Of a DNA stretch of 64,000 nucleotides, positions 34,655 to 46,056 are shown piece after piece. The notes beneath the pieces were generated by a model, which worked only from the letters and a program-made list of their open reading frames with translations, did no database searches and was not told the origin of the DNA. The first letter of the stretch is position 1. Each line of letters begins with the position of its first letter. The DNA is from Liolophura sinensis (lineage: Eukaryota; Mollusca; Polyplacophora; Chitonida; Chitonidae): NCBI RefSeq assembly GCF_032854445.1, contig NC_088306.1:7873924-7937923 (forward strand), read 5' to 3'. A program made the position numbers and the translations under genes.

Positions 34655-34890
34655 TTCTCGATGATGGCATTACTCCAAGGTGTTCCTTCTAGAACATACC
34701 TTACGTCTTTCCAGCATCCCTGAAAACTGTTGACTATTTCTCTTTCCATGGTTCAGTCGTAATTTGAACATTATACACTTTCTTAGTTCTTTGGTGGTTT
34801 GTGTTGACGTCGTTTTGGGAACGTCCATCTTACTTGATGGCTGGTGTACGAATGTCGGTTTCGGCATAGATTCTCAGTGATATGTCTTCT
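34655..34890 (+). repeat. Dispersed repeat D
   Basis: 'tagaacataccttacgtctt', 'cttagttctttggtggtttg' and 'cgaatgtcggtttcggcata'. It lies in the same orientation 0.9 kb after another D copy with a C copy between. Confidence 0.65.
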
Positions 34891-35233
34891 TACATAAACT
34901 GGTTGAAAATGTAGACTTTTCAAAGAATTAATGGTTTAAAGCTGTCCTATCTAAACTGACGGCCAAATTTACGATTCCGTGAGTTAAACTTAACCAGCCT
35001 TTTCAGCAAATTAATACCAAATTATTGTATGAGAACATTGTACGAAGCATATTCCCATGTGCTGTAAGCGTCTTATACTCCCACACGAATTTGTTTTGAG
35101 ACAACTAAGAAAGTTTAAAAATCACGTGACCCATGAACGGCCGCAACTGCACATGTAATAAGTGTACAAAAAACGTTACACATAGTGTGCTGGACTTGCA
35201 CACTGACTAAAAACCACCAAAGTAATGCCTTGA
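34891..35233. other. No feature recognised
   Basis: Left flank of the Tc1-like pseudogene. I could not find its terminal inverted repeat here. Confidence 0.35.
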
Positions 35234-36199
35234 TTGACCCCAGAACAACGTGAGAGGGCCTTGGGTATGGTATCCACGGGAGCCACCGATGTCCACATTC
35301 CAAAGACCTTCGGCTGCTCTCTTTTAACTGTGTCAAACGTGATGCAACGTTACAGACAGAAAGGGCAGACATCGGACACGCCAAGAACACGCAGGCCTAG
35401 GGTAACTACGCCCAGAGAAGACCGGTACCTGCGCACCGTACACCTGGGGAACCGCTTCCTGACAGTGACGTCATCGTCAATCAATGCCTCAGGTCACCGA
35501 GTCAGCCAGCAGACCGTGTCCAGGAGACTCACGGAATTAGGGCGGATCGACCATTCAGAGGCCAGTTGTTCACAGCCGAAATCGTCGCCAGAGGTTGCGA
35601 TTGGCTCAAATTGTACGCCGTTGGCAGCGACTTGATCGGCAACGTGTTGTTTTCACGGATGAAAGCCGCTTCTGCCTGTTTCGAGTCGATGGCAGACAGC
35701 GAGTTTACCGTCGAAGAGGCGAACGATCGGAGGTGGTATCGTTTGGTGGCGGTAGCGTGATGGTATGGGGTGGAATTTGTAGAGAGGAACGGAAACCACT
35801 GGCCACCATCAACCTAACAGTTCAACGTTACGTGGATGAAATTCTACGTCCTGTTTTCTTGCCATTCCTTCAACAGCAGCCACGTGGTGTCCTGTACCAG
35901 CATGACAACGCCAGGCCCCATACAGCTCGAGTTGTGCAGAACTTCCTGGACACCAACGACGTCAACGTTTTGCCGTAGCCTGCACATTCCCCAGATATGT
36001 CCCCCATAGAATACCTTTGGGATATCAAGGGCTGTCGAGTAAGACAACGGCCACACCTTGCAGCAAACCGACAAGAACGTTCGCTCTCCAAGATGACTGG
36101 CAACGGATCCCACGTCATCTCATCAGACGTCTGACTTTTTCTATGCGTCGGAGAGTTTTTGCATGCATTGAAGCAAAGAGTGGCCACACACGATATTGA
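35234..36199 (+). pseudogene. Tc1-like transposase pseudogene (DD34E)
   Basis: The N-terminal part (MTPEQRERALGMVSTGATDV..., from about 35234) carries the helix-turn-helix region and the RRPRVT linker. After a frameshift near 35540 the catalytic part continues: FTDESRF (first Asp), MVWGGI, HDNARPHTA (second Asp), then a TAG at 35977-35979, then SPDMSPIEYLWD (Glu). Counting through the stop, 34 residues separate the second Asp from Glu, so DD34E. Another frameshift near 36080 precedes the ending HTRY before TGA at 36197-36199. Two frameshifts and a stop make it inactive. It is related to the copy at 42 kb (shared YRRRGER, HTRY). Confidence 0.88.
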
Positions 36200-37319
36200 C
36201 TGGTTTTGATATTGACTGATTCTAAAACAATCAACTTCCTGTATACTCTGCCCATTGTTAACCAAGATGGAATGGCTATTTTTCTCCCCTGCTCTGTTTG
36301 TTTACCTGTAAAATGATTTAAGGGCTGCTTTTCCGTTCTTACTCAAGACTTTCAACATCCAAAGTCACTGGTCTTTTCAAGATATTAAACTTCAGTCATC
36401 CTGTTTTTGCTTTGGTAAAATAAATTGATTTTAACTCTTTGTAAAGATTCTTTTAACCGTCAGTTTATATTTGAATTATTCGGCAACATCGATTGATATA
36501 TTGCAATTAATTATTTTCGGCCATTTAAAGCTTGTATTACGAAATATAATTTTTTCATGTGTATGTATAGAATGTATAGAATATACATATTAAAAAAACA
36601 TGAATGTGGTTTTCGAATAATAGCTGCTTATAACTTCCAAAATGTTCTTTTTTCTGGTTCAAACCTGTTCTTGCCACTATACGAGTGCAATATTGCCGAA
36701 GTGGTGCTAAGCCATAGACTTTTATTCAGTACGGCTCCAACTACGAACAAAAGTTCCAGCATCGCATGAACCAAACGCTGTATACAGTAACAGAAAAATA
36801 ACTCTTATTGACTTTATATATGCATCTTCATGTTTTATGTATTAATACAATGACGTGTTTTTTCGTTTATCCCTTGCTTCATATACGAATTATGTGCTAT
36901 AGCTATCGTGCAGTCCTGTTGTTAATGAGAACGACCCTGCTTAATTAGGGGCAATAATGAATACCTCTTGAGACAAATTCCGCATTGAAATATCCACCGT
37001 TTTCAGCTGCCAAGACTATTTTTCTGTTTGAGTGGATATGTCCAGTTTTAGCTCTGACTTACTGGTTCTATAACGACAAGTAAGACTGTAGTGTGAAAGA
37101 TACATTGAGTCACTCAGATGACTCCACCACGCCTTCCACATTATCGCTAGACAATCAGAAAGAAGAGGATAAAGGTTCCGTCAGTTCTGCCACCTTGTCT
37201 GTTAAACACCCCTCAAAAGTGCAATGGTTAATTATGTTCAAACGTAGATGCTATGGAGTCTGTTACACCGAAAGTGTGATATCATTTGCCTCGTTTCATA
37301 GCGCAAAACGGGGGCGTCC
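36200..37319. other. No supported gene
   Basis: Right flank of the transposase. No inverted end found. Frames at 36557-36769 and 37093-37335 lack domains. Confidence 0.35.
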
Positions 37320-37565
37320 GTGGCACTGGCAATAAGAGCTAGCACACCAGCCCGGCGCAATGACACAGAAACCTCTCACCAGTGCAGTAGCGGTGAGATC
37401 AAGTCCGGCTCATACTGGCTAACCTCACTTGTGAAGATCTGCCAGCAACTTGCGGATGGTCGTGGACCCGGGAGGAAACCGGGCAGAGCCCTGGGGAAAC
37501 CCACGACCATCCACAGCTTGTTGGAAGATCTTCTCATATACTGTCGGAGAGGCAAAACATCGATC
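37310..37565. repeat. SINE-A fold-back (head plus, core inverted)
   Basis: A plus-oriented head and body runs to 'gcggatggtcgtgg' (37450-37465), then 'aggaaaccgggcagagccct' begins the core in the opposite direction through 'acccacgaccatcc'. The core is thus an inverted repeat about 60 bp across. Confidence 0.7.
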
Positions 37566-38253
37566 AGCCGCAACCCATTCGAACTTTTGCCATTTTTGTA
37601 GAACTGCCCAGATCAATTCCCTTCAGAAAATATCAGATTCACAGATGTACTGTTTAAAGTGTTGAAACTATTCCAAAGTTTGAATTGTTTTCGTGCAGAT
37701 GATGGTTTTATTTATTTATTTCATTGGTGTCTTACGCCCTTGAGATGATTGTTAGTCTTCCAAGCTGTTATTCACTTTCAGTGTTCGTTACCAAATGCCT
37801 TGAGCTACACATCGGTGTTTAAAACGTCTACGCCACATGGACTTACTTACACGTCATATTGGAGATATACTGAAGACCTTTAAAATATTTACTCAGAATT
37901 AACGGGCAATCCGACTGCCTTGAAATTTAACGGGGCACAAGTATGAAAAATGTATTTGTAAATGCACAAAAAGGTAGAAACCCACTAGCACCATGGTCTA
38001 CCCAGAATTAAGTAAATAACATGCAAAGATGTTATGGCTAGAATTTCTAAGACTGGTCTAGAATTACTGAAGATGCTTGGTTTTCATCACATATAATATA
38101 AAATTACACGAAAGCAATGCCAAGGGACCATGCCGCTGGGATACTTGGTTCGCCAGCGGTATCCTATTTTAGGTGAAAATGTAACACAAAAGACATGCAC
38201 AATAATAGTTATCATATACCGAACTGTCTATGGCCTCGATGCAAGGTTTTACT
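37566..38253. other. No supported gene
   Basis: SINE-A tail scrap at about 37708-37740 ('tttatttatttcattggtgt'). Nothing else recognised. Confidence 0.35.
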
Positions 38254-38571
38254 TTAGATGATGACGTCATAACTGTTTCTAGGACAAGTTTCAAATCGCT
38301 GGCCTTCTTTGCGCCCTCTACAGCGGAATTTCCTGCGTTGTATTTGGGATGTTGTCATACTGACACAAACATGTGAGATTAAATAAACTAAGAAAAATAA
38401 AATAAAACAAATAAATATCACCGGTGATTTCTTAATATTCTTTCCAAGCTGAAATTTCACTGTCACAGACACAGATGTTTGAAAATGTTGTGGTTGTACT
38501 TTTATTCGAGTTAGTTCAGTTATATTGCAGGCTTTGGCATTTGATTTATTCGTGTTGTTCGTATCGGTCAT
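38254..38571 (-). CDS. Unsupported 105-codon frame with a membrane segment
   Basis: Starts MTDTNNTNKSNAK, with a strongly hydrophobic stretch (PVIFICFILFFLVYLISHVC) followed by a basic tail (RRKFRCRGRKEG). The hydrophobic part is encoded by an AT-rich, simple-looking tract, which often creates false membrane segments. No homologue recognised. Confidence 0.15.
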   Translation of the reverse strand: MTDTNNTNKSNAKACNITELTRIKVQPQHFQTSVSVTVKFQLGKNIKKSPVIFICFILFFLVYLISHVCVSMTTSQIQRRKFRCRGRKEGQRFETCPRNSYDVII

Positions 38572-38984
38572 AAATTTAGTGACCTTCGTCGTAACCTCAT
38601 TCAGGCTCTGGATAATCGTCTTTTAATATGTCCATGCATTTGTATATAATTTAATATTTACCGCGAACTATGTTTGCAATTGCGATTTGTCGCCTTGTGG
38701 CGTGAAGTTGTTTCAGCCGATAAATGCACGCTGTACTTCATACAACTTGATCTTGACACGCCAGCGCCGATGAAGTACTATCATGATAATCTCCATATGA
38801 TTGCATGAGCAGCAGTGATAGTCCGATAGCTGAGAAATGGTCACACGTAATCAATAAGAGCCATTTTAGCCAATTTACTGTCTGTTAAAGATTATTCTAT
38901 CTGATAAGGCAAATGATCAAATAGCAGGAATTAGTCAATTAGCGGAGTCCTGGTTGATGCAGGAATGTGATATAAAAGACACAG
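38572..38984. other. No feature recognised
   Basis: AT-rich, no gene or repeat seen. Confidence 0.35.
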
Positions 38985-39170
38985 GCACGAGGAGTAAAAC
39001 CAGAGCAGCGACGACAGTGTGATATCTGGCAAAATATCACACGTAACAGATGAAAGCCACGCTCTGGCTAATTTATCTCAGAGGTTTTATTCTGTTCTTG
39101 TAAATGCATAAATGGTACATTTAGCAAGCATGTTCCTTAGCACCCTGCCTATGTTGATTTAGGTGAACTA
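38985..39170 (-). repeat. Dispersed repeat C, minus copy
   Basis: 'agtaaaaccagagcagcgac', 'cagtgtgatatctggcaaa', 'tctcagaggttttattctg' and 'ccttagcacc'. It provides the least damaged view of the repeat's 3' module. Confidence 0.65.
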
Positions 39171-39954
39171 ATGAAAAATGTTGCGTCTCATTATACATAG
39201 TAAACAATTGCATGTGCTTCCCTTTAGATGGCTAAGACACACGGGTTGGGAGTTCAAATACGCCCTTTGACTAGGGCTTTATAAATGCCACTCTCTCAGT
39301 GTGAGGTCTCTTGGAGAGTAATTGCCGTTTGCGCAGTTCAGATATTTTTTAACCCTAACTATGTTTTTTTTCCAAACATCAATTTGTTTCAGACTGTTAC
39401 GTGTATTGTTTGTACAGAAATTTAACCTTAACAGTGCATCATTTTAATTTTCAGACATCCAAGATTCTTTTGTATAATTAGGATATGAACAGATGTCGCA
39501 GTGTAAGTGTTATTCTATTGTCTGCTTTTCTGCCGAATTCCTCGCACATATCGAAGTTGTCCTTTCGCGAAAAGTTCGCGTGATCTGCTGTGAAAGCAGT
39601 ATAAAACAATCACTTGGATTGGTTTGTAATGCCGATGACATCATTTTGATTTTCAAACACTCGGTGATTTCCCCTTGGATCTCCTCTTCTCATATCCTCC
39701 TTGGTAGAGACAAATTTCAGCTCCATTACATTGAAATATATATTGAATATTCCCGTTTTTCAAGTACACACACAAGAACATCACAGTTAGTTGAGTGACA
39801 GATAAGGTCTCCCGTCTACTGTTACTATAACTAAGTTCATTTTATGTCTAACAAGTAAAGGGAGGCCAACGGCACAAAAGCCTAATTACTGGAAGAAATT
39901 GGATTGCCTCCCTTGAAATAGTAGGATTTTTCAACAAGTTTTGGGAGACAGAAT
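39171..39954. other. No supported gene
   Basis: A 101-codon frame (39493-39798) without a domain. Confidence 0.3.
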
Positions 39955-39955
39955 G

Positions 39956-40026
<71 letters not shown>
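39955..40026. repeat. (AT)n microsatellite next to a SINE-A scrap
   Basis: 72 bp of AT, followed directly by 'tttgactggtgttttatag', a SINE-A fragment. Confidence 0.95.
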
Positions 40027-40029
<3 letters not shown>

Positions 40030-40114
40030 ACTGGTGTTTTATAGTGGTTAACGAATGTAAAATGAGAACTTTACATTTTCTGTTAGACTCACGCACACTC
40101 TTGGAAGATTCATT

Positions 40115-40375
40115 GACTTAATAAGGGCCTGACACTGTACCAAAATTATATCGCCACGTTGGACATACGGATGGTTTTCGTTGTTCACTGCTTGTCTTTA
40201 TATGAATCCGTCTGAATGTCCATCGTTTTATACATTTTTAGTTGATTGGCTGTTTGTGTTAAAGGTTGTCTTTGAACATTGGTCTTGTGATTATTGACCT
40301 GGAGCATTCATTAAGGTTGGCGTCTGGTATACATCTATTTTGACGGCTTTGTTCCCCGGTTAAATGACGTGTGGG
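40115..40375 (+). repeat. Dispersed repeat D, diverged
   Basis: 'atatcgccacgttggacata', 'tggtcttgtgattattgacc' and 'ggttggcgtctggtatacat' in D order. Confidence 0.55.
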
Positions 40376-40925
40376 AGACACATTCTTTCTTGTTTGTGCC
40401 CTGACATTTGTGTGTGTTAGAGCCCAGTTCCGCTGGGTTAGTCTCCGCTTGGAGGTTTAATTTCAGTTGTCCGTCAGTGGCTGTTAGTTTTTGCAACGTT
40501 TTTGAGGAGTTTCTCTAGCCTAGGTTCTCGTTCCGACTGAAAATCGGCCCGGTTTACATGCGTGCCAAACATACAATGATACCTCAGATGAATGACCGTT
40601 TATCAGATTTATCCCGTAGTGACAAGGGAATAATGATTTATATATACAAATTTTAAATTCCTAAAATGAGGTTGCTAATTCTTCTTTCTCATAATTCTAG
40701 ATATGAGAGGATGTACATGCATTCTCATGCTTATATCACCCAGGCCCAGTTGTATTTAAGAAATAATGAATAAATAATAAATAATAATAATCTTCACTTG
40801 TATTTTACATTAATGTTTAGTTTTACTCCCTTTCCATTTTAAACTGATACCTATTTACCCCTTTATATTGATTACACCTCTCTTGTGTCCATCGCTCCAT
40901 GGAAGCGCCCACTTTAACAAACAAA
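40376..40925. other. No feature recognised
   Basis: Nothing supported. Confidence 0.35.
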
Positions 40926-40929
40926 GGGT

Positions 40930-41030
40930 CCACACGTGGAGGACCAATGAGAATACCGCATTTCGCACGTGATATGTCCACGCTGGTATGGATTTCAGAC
41001 ATCCCCTAAAGTAAGTTTTCGCGCGAAGAT
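40930..41030. promoter_or_regulatory. Promoter-like cluster: two E-boxes, CCAAT, E2F-like palindrome
   Basis: CACGTG at 40933-40938 and 40966-40971, CCAAT at 40944-40948, and ttcgcgcgaa at 41018-41027. The density of perfect factor sites and CpGs is higher than in the neighbourhood. No convincing coding exon follows within 1 kb, so it may be coincidental or belong to a distant exon. Confidence 0.25.
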
Positions 41031-41671
41031 TTCAGTCTTGAGTGTTGAGATGTGGCAATAAAACTGAGAAGAGATCGACACACGGAAATGATGAACGGGA
41101 TATTTACCTAACAACGTAACAAGCGCTATACATGATGTTACTGCAGCCAACAGCAGTGAATGCACTCGGCGAACTGTCTACACCAACTGAGGATGTTGGA
41201 TCAGAACAAGCACAGGGACTGCGCACATGTACTATGCATGTGTGTGTGATCGAAGCAGTCTGTGCACCCAGCATGTGACCAGTGAGAAGACCAAAAAAAT
41301 GTATAACTTTATGGATAGCGCAAAAAGAGACCTTAAAGGTCTGCTTTTTGTGTAGAGAGTATTTGAGAGAATGGTCACCTGTAAGTCCGACTAACCTAAT
41401 TCTTCAATATTTTAGGACACAGATTAGTACAGTGCCCAAGGCAAATTAAAATTTATATTTCTCTCCCAGTTTTTTTTGGAAAAGTAAAGATATGAATATG
41501 CTGTTCATTAAACGGACTAATCATGTGAAAAAATACACACCATATATTCCTTCCATAATTACGTGCACATGTATATTGGTTTGAAAGAGCAGACCGGTTG
41601 TCCAAGAATTACAGTATGTGTTTTCTTTTTCTTTTAAATTTTAGGTATGGTACAATTAATTCCCAGCCAAC
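41031..41671. other. No feature recognised
   Basis: Nothing supported between the promoter-like patch and the Tc1-like element. Confidence 0.35.
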
Positions 41672-41673
41672 TA

Positions 41674-41700
41674 AACTACCGGGCAAAAGAAACGTATAAC
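41674..41700. repeat. Terminal inverted repeat, left
   Basis: Exact complement of 42785-42811 over 27 bp. Confidence 0.95.
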
Positions 41701-41939
41701 CTTGTTCAGCACCACAAGAAAGAGAAAGAAAGACAGACAGTATGAACATGATAAGCATTATATTGCAATAAACCATTTTCCAAGTTCTGTTCAAAAATTC
41801 AAAGCCATATGGATATTACACTTGCTGTCAGGCCGAGTAAACAAGGCATGGGGAAAATCTGAAAAATTACACAAATGCAAGTAAAGGGACTCCCTTAAAA
41901 AGGTGTACCTAACGTCCTATCGTGTCATAAGACAGATCA

Positions 41940-42752
41940 TTAGTAGCGTGTGTGAGCACACATTGCATCAATTAAAGCCAAAATACGTCTCCTCATGGAA
42001 ATCGTCAGCCGCCGGATGACGTCATCAGGAATTCTGTCCCACTCCTCAAATAAAGCCAGTTCGAGCTGTTGCCTGCTTTGTGGGGGAGGGACGCGTTGTC
42101 TCAGACGTCGATCAAGATGATCCCACAGATGCTCTAAGGATTCATGTCTGGCGATCGTGCTGGCCAAGGCAGTACGTTGACATCAACGGTGTCCAGATAA
42201 TTTAGTACAACTCTGGCGGTATGAGGTCGTGCATTGTCCTGCTGCAAAAGGATACCCCTTTGCTGTTGATGCACGAATGGCACCACAACAGGTTCCAATA
42301 TTTCATCTCGGTATCTTTGGCTAGTCAGATTTCCCTGGATGATGACCAATCTCGTTCTCACCTGTCCACAAATTCCGCCCCATACAAGCACCCCACCAGC
42401 ACCAAAAGGGTGGACATTCTGGATGCAGTTTTGTGCCAATCGCTCTCCCCTGCGTCGATACACACGAATTCGACCATCATTTCTGAAGAGGTTATATCGG
42501 CTTTCATCAGTGAACAGCACCCTTTCCCAGTCTCGTTTGCCATCGACGTACAACTCTTGCCCAACGCAACCTGTTTTGACGGTGTAGAGGAGTTAATGCC
42601 ATTCCACGGAAGGGGCGATAGGCTCTGATACCACTCACGCGGAGTCGTCGTAAGACTGTGCGTCTGCTGATGGGGTGTCGCAGTGCGGTTTCGGCCGTTT
42701 CCACCGTTGACGTCGCCGCAAACGTATTCGCACAACGTTCAAACTTATTCAA
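41940..42752 (-). pseudogene. Tc1-like transposase remnant
   Basis: Three frames cover one protein. 42752-42507 holds the second DNA-binding helix region (ISRRTVLRRLRVSGIRAYR). 42553-42134 holds the catalytic core with FTDESRY, VWGGI, QQDNARPHTA and SPDMNP. 42167-41940 holds HLWDHL to HTRY. The break after SPDMNP falls right at the codon preceding the catalytic Glu and looks like a single-base loss. The other frame change is near 42540. About 100 N-terminal residues are absent. Inactive, but its ends could still be recognised by a related transposase. Confidence 0.9.
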
Positions 42753-42784
42753 CTTACTTTTCCATAAAAAAACTGCATTAAAAA

Positions 42785-42811
42785 GTTATACGTTTCTTTT
42801 GCCCGGTAGTT
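42785..42811. repeat. Terminal inverted repeat, right
   Basis: See the left copy; flanked by TA at 42812-42813. Confidence 0.95.
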
Positions 42812-43109
42812 TATATTCTTTGGACGGAGAATTTGTTCAAGAGTTAAAATGCTTTAAGTTGGACTGCTACCAAGAGGAAATATTTAATATAATACAATAA
42901 ACATTTTAAGTTTAATTGTAGATTAAATTGTGAAAGGTTCAATTGCGGAAAGGCTTTGGGGAGATTTTTTTAGTATTCCGAGCTAAACAGATCTTTTTGT
43001 ATTCAAATGTCGCGCTGAACTATCTTCCACAGACAACAGACTTCCTGCAGTTTTGAATAGTTTTCTTTTATATAACTGCGACATTTTATTGTAGAAGATT
43101 ACAGTATTG

Positions 43110-43200
43110 GGAGCAGAACTAGAGCATCGACGGCAGTGTGATTTTCGATAGATGGTTACAGGTATCCGGTGAAATACAGCCTCTAGTCAAAAATTAAAGG
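43110..43200 (-). repeat. Dispersed repeat C fragment
   Basis: 'agaactagagcatcgacggc' and 'ggtgaaatacagcctctagt' match the minus copies at 38985 and 53000. Confidence 0.5.
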
Positions 43201-44365
43201 ATTTATGTTTATACAACCAATACCCTAAGGGAGAAGAAAACTTAAAAACATGACACTATGGGCTGAAAAGAGCACATTTTTTCCCTATCTTTACCATTTT
43301 TCCTCGCCATACACGTAAACCCTCATAACGGCAAAGTTGGCATAAATCGCGCCCTCCATCTTTAACACCCTGTAATTTATGCTGGGGATGTGTGGCCTCT
43401 CAGCCAATGAGAGTCGTTAAAATTGCCGGCTTGTTCGTGTAAACTCAGAACCTACGTCCAACATTCCGGCTTCCCGATCGTCAAGCGGAAAACGAACTGT
43501 ACTGTTCGCTACCTTTAGGGAAGAAGAGTTCTACCCGAAATGCACGAACTGCACTTTGGCGGATTCCAACGACAATTCTCCTCCTAACACAAAAGACTTC
43601 GGGACTAGTTCTTAGGCAAAATGGAGTCGCCCACAGCGGATTTTGGCGCTGACTTTATTTATAATTTATCAACTTGAGGTACATATTAGAATTTTTTATG
43701 GCATGCACCTGCGAGGAAAAGCATACTCTTTTCAATGGTATTTGACTGATATTTAACTTTCCTTTTCTTTAAAAGAAAGAGTTGTACAAACTGTATGGAA
43801 TGCTAATTTTTCTTAAAAAATAAAAACCTCATGTGCCCTCTTGAATATTTGCTCTGATGTCACTGTGCTTACGGTTTTACTCCTATCATAGGCGTAACGT
43901 GCATTTCCATTCTCAGCTAAATACGTATGTACATCGTGATAATCGTGGATTGTAAGGCATGTGAAAGCCAACTGTAAAAAGGAGGATCTTAGGATGTAGT
44001 AAAGAGAACATCATATGCCTAAAACGTGGCTGTAATCTTTGAAAATGTGTCTGGAATACCACGCCGAATATATACAGGACATAGCTGAGCACGATGACGC
44101 ATGTAATCTGTTAAAATGGCGCCCTAAATGAAACCTTCTATGTTTAACTATTAAATACTCAAGTAACAAGCACTGGTTAAGTGCTGAAATAATAGTATCT
44201 TACAACTACTAAATCTTTCACAGCTCCCGAAATTAATGAATACTGTCTTATTGTCTGACTGTCTCTCATATATCTCAAACTGAACTTACAATATACATAT
44301 CCACTTTTCTTATGCTTGGTTGCGCTTTTTAAAAAAAATTATTCCGCAAATGCATTTAAAACCTC
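43201..44365. other. No supported gene
   Basis: 43320-43650 is somewhat GC-richer, with a CCAAT in cagccaatgagag. No ORF or repeat partner found in the window. Confidence 0.35.
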
Positions 44366-44369
44366 CAAA

Positions 44370-44530
44370 CTGAGCAACTAACATTATGATGGGAGGAAAT
44401 CAGACAAAGCACGGTGGAAATGAACGACCATCCGCAGGTTGCTATAACACCTTCCCACGTGCAGCCGGAAAGGAAGCCAGCAAGAGCTGGTGAGAAGTTC
44501 TGGGTCTAACCTCCTGGGCAGAGTCCCCAG
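44370..44530 (-). repeat. SINE-A, decayed
   Basis: 'aacattatgatgggaggaaa', 'gaccatccgcaggttgctat' and 'gccggaaaggaagccagcaa'; tail and head are both eroded. Confidence 0.7.
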
Positions 44531-45016
44531 ATGTACGTTACAAGCTACGTTGATTAGCAGGAATGGATTACCGTTCACAACGTGATAATTCTGTGGTAGG
44601 TAAGGGCTCAATTTGCGCCAATGCGGCTGGTTACGTAGCTTAGGAATATGGTATCTAGCAGTAAAATTTCATTTCCTATCTTATTAAAACTATTAAAAGT
44701 AGCGCCTGCTGAGTTGCTCAGTGATGCTATAACTAGTGTTTTTTAACGAAACTTAACGTGTATGGTAGACGCGGTGTTTTGTTGACTTGTACATTTAGCT
44801 GGGTCGCGTGAAGATTTCCAAACGGTGCGTCCTGTATACCGACGTAATAGGAGTATATGATCGGACTTAAGTATTAAACCGCGTTAGATCCTAGCTGAAT
44901 TATAAATTTTAGAATATGTGATTTGCGTTCCAAACACATGATATAACGCTTTCCGCGTCCGGCCGGTTAACCCATGAAAGCTGTTTTCTGACGAATTTGC
45001 CTTCCACGTGCAGTTA
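44531..45016. other. No feature recognised
   Basis: Nothing supported. Confidence 0.35.
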
Positions 45017-45377
45017 CTACTCAAACAAGAGTGAGTGAGTGAATGCTTGGGGTTTAACGTCGTACTTAATAATTTTTCAGTCATATGACGACGAAGGAAT
45101 CCTTAGAGTGCATATAATGTGCCTCCTTGTTGCAGGACGGATTTCCACCGCTCTTTTATCTAGTGCTGCTTCACGGAGACAACTTACCGAATGCAAGTGA
45201 GGTGCGCCGCCCGAGCCATTATAGTGAGACGGGTCAACCAGTCGTTGCACTTTCCCTTAATGCTGAACGCCAAGCGAGGATGTTACAACTTACTCTTTTA
45301 AGGTCTTAGGTGTGACTCGACCCAGGACTGACCCTGGATCTATCGCTCCCGGAGCGCACGCTCTACTCAAACAAGAG
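45017..45377 (-). repeat. SINE-E, full length with 15-bp target-site duplication
   Basis: ctactcaaacaagag flanks the element at 45017-45031 and 45363-45377. The 331-bp body matches 21943-22265. On the minus strand it starts AGAGCGTGCGCTCCGGGAGC and has a B-box-like gggtcgagtc about 45 bp in, then the body, then a short tcactcac-type tail. This is a textbook LINE-mobilised SINE insertion. Confidence 0.9.
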
Positions 45378-45939
45378 ATAAGGCCTCTGTCAACAGCTAG
45401 TGCAGTACATTATTATTATTATTATCATCATCATTGTGCTAGGAGTTGCGATTACAATGAATCGTGTAATGTTATTACAGTTACATTATTACATGCGAGT
45501 GCAACAGTTTAATAATGAAACACGGCGTTCATGCGTAAGTAACAGTGTTCTATGGGGCAGAATTCTAGTGCCGAGCCGAATTGGGATTCTGTATGAAATT
45601 GTCTCCCTTGCATCACAGGTATTACATCCTGTCTCCACTTATTTGCTGAATGGTACTTCCATTCACGTGTTTCCTGCTCACAGAGTAATCAGACGACTCA
45701 TACTCCAGATTCGAATCTAACTACCTACCGATGTCGACCAGTTAATGAACATCGGTAAACGATTTCCAACGATTACCTATGCCCTGAGTCCAAGAGAGAT
45801 TACAACATGTGAAGCAAACCAGACTTGTATTTGACCTCATTCAGGTTGAAGTTCAGTGTAAATACTTGATTGTAGCAGCTTTAGCGCTCCCAGGCTGTTT
45901 GACTCAATCAAAATTCAGCTAAAAAGCAGTAATATTAAT
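45378..45939. other. No supported gene; short (ATT)n at about 45408-45427
   Basis: The 106-codon frame at 45400-45720 starts in the (ATT)n run and lacks a domain. Confidence 0.4.
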
Positions 45940-45944
45940 AAAAA

Positions 45945-46056
45945 TTTGATGGATGTCACCGGTCAGAAGAACCTGGGGAACTCACTGCTAGATCTCCCCA
46001 CCTACGGCTGTAGTAGAAGCCAGCATGAGGTGAACTTCAACTCAGCGACCGCACTG
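45945..46056 (-). repeat. SINE-A left half, cut at a GC-rich module
   Basis: Diverged core, then 'agaagccagcatgaggtgaa' and 'cagcgaccgcactg', stopping where 'tggaagccggctgaggacat' begins. The matching right half of a SINE-A is at 48205-48280. Confidence 0.6.

Larger units (their letters stand above)
41672..42813 (-). mobile_element. Tc1-like DNA transposon with intact inverted ends, deleted and frameshifted transposase
   Basis: Terminal inverted repeats of 27 bp (41674-41700 and 42785-42811), starting AACTACCGGGCAAAAGAAAC, are flanked by TA on both sides (41672-41673 and 42812-42813), the Tc1/mariner target. Total length is 1138 bp inside the TA duplication, shorter than typical Tc1 elements. 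The shortfall is at the 5' end of the transposase, where the first DNA-binding helix-turn-helix region is missing. Confidence 0.92.

Noticed and set aside
35100-36560. Terminal inverted repeats for the first Tc1-like copy
   Set aside because: I compared both flanks by eye and found no convincing inverted match.
42221-42628. 135-codon plus-strand frame
   Set aside because: Antisense shadow of the Tc1-like transposase.
45400-45720. Poly-isoleucine membrane protein
   Set aside because: The hydrophobic run is an (ATT)n microsatellite.
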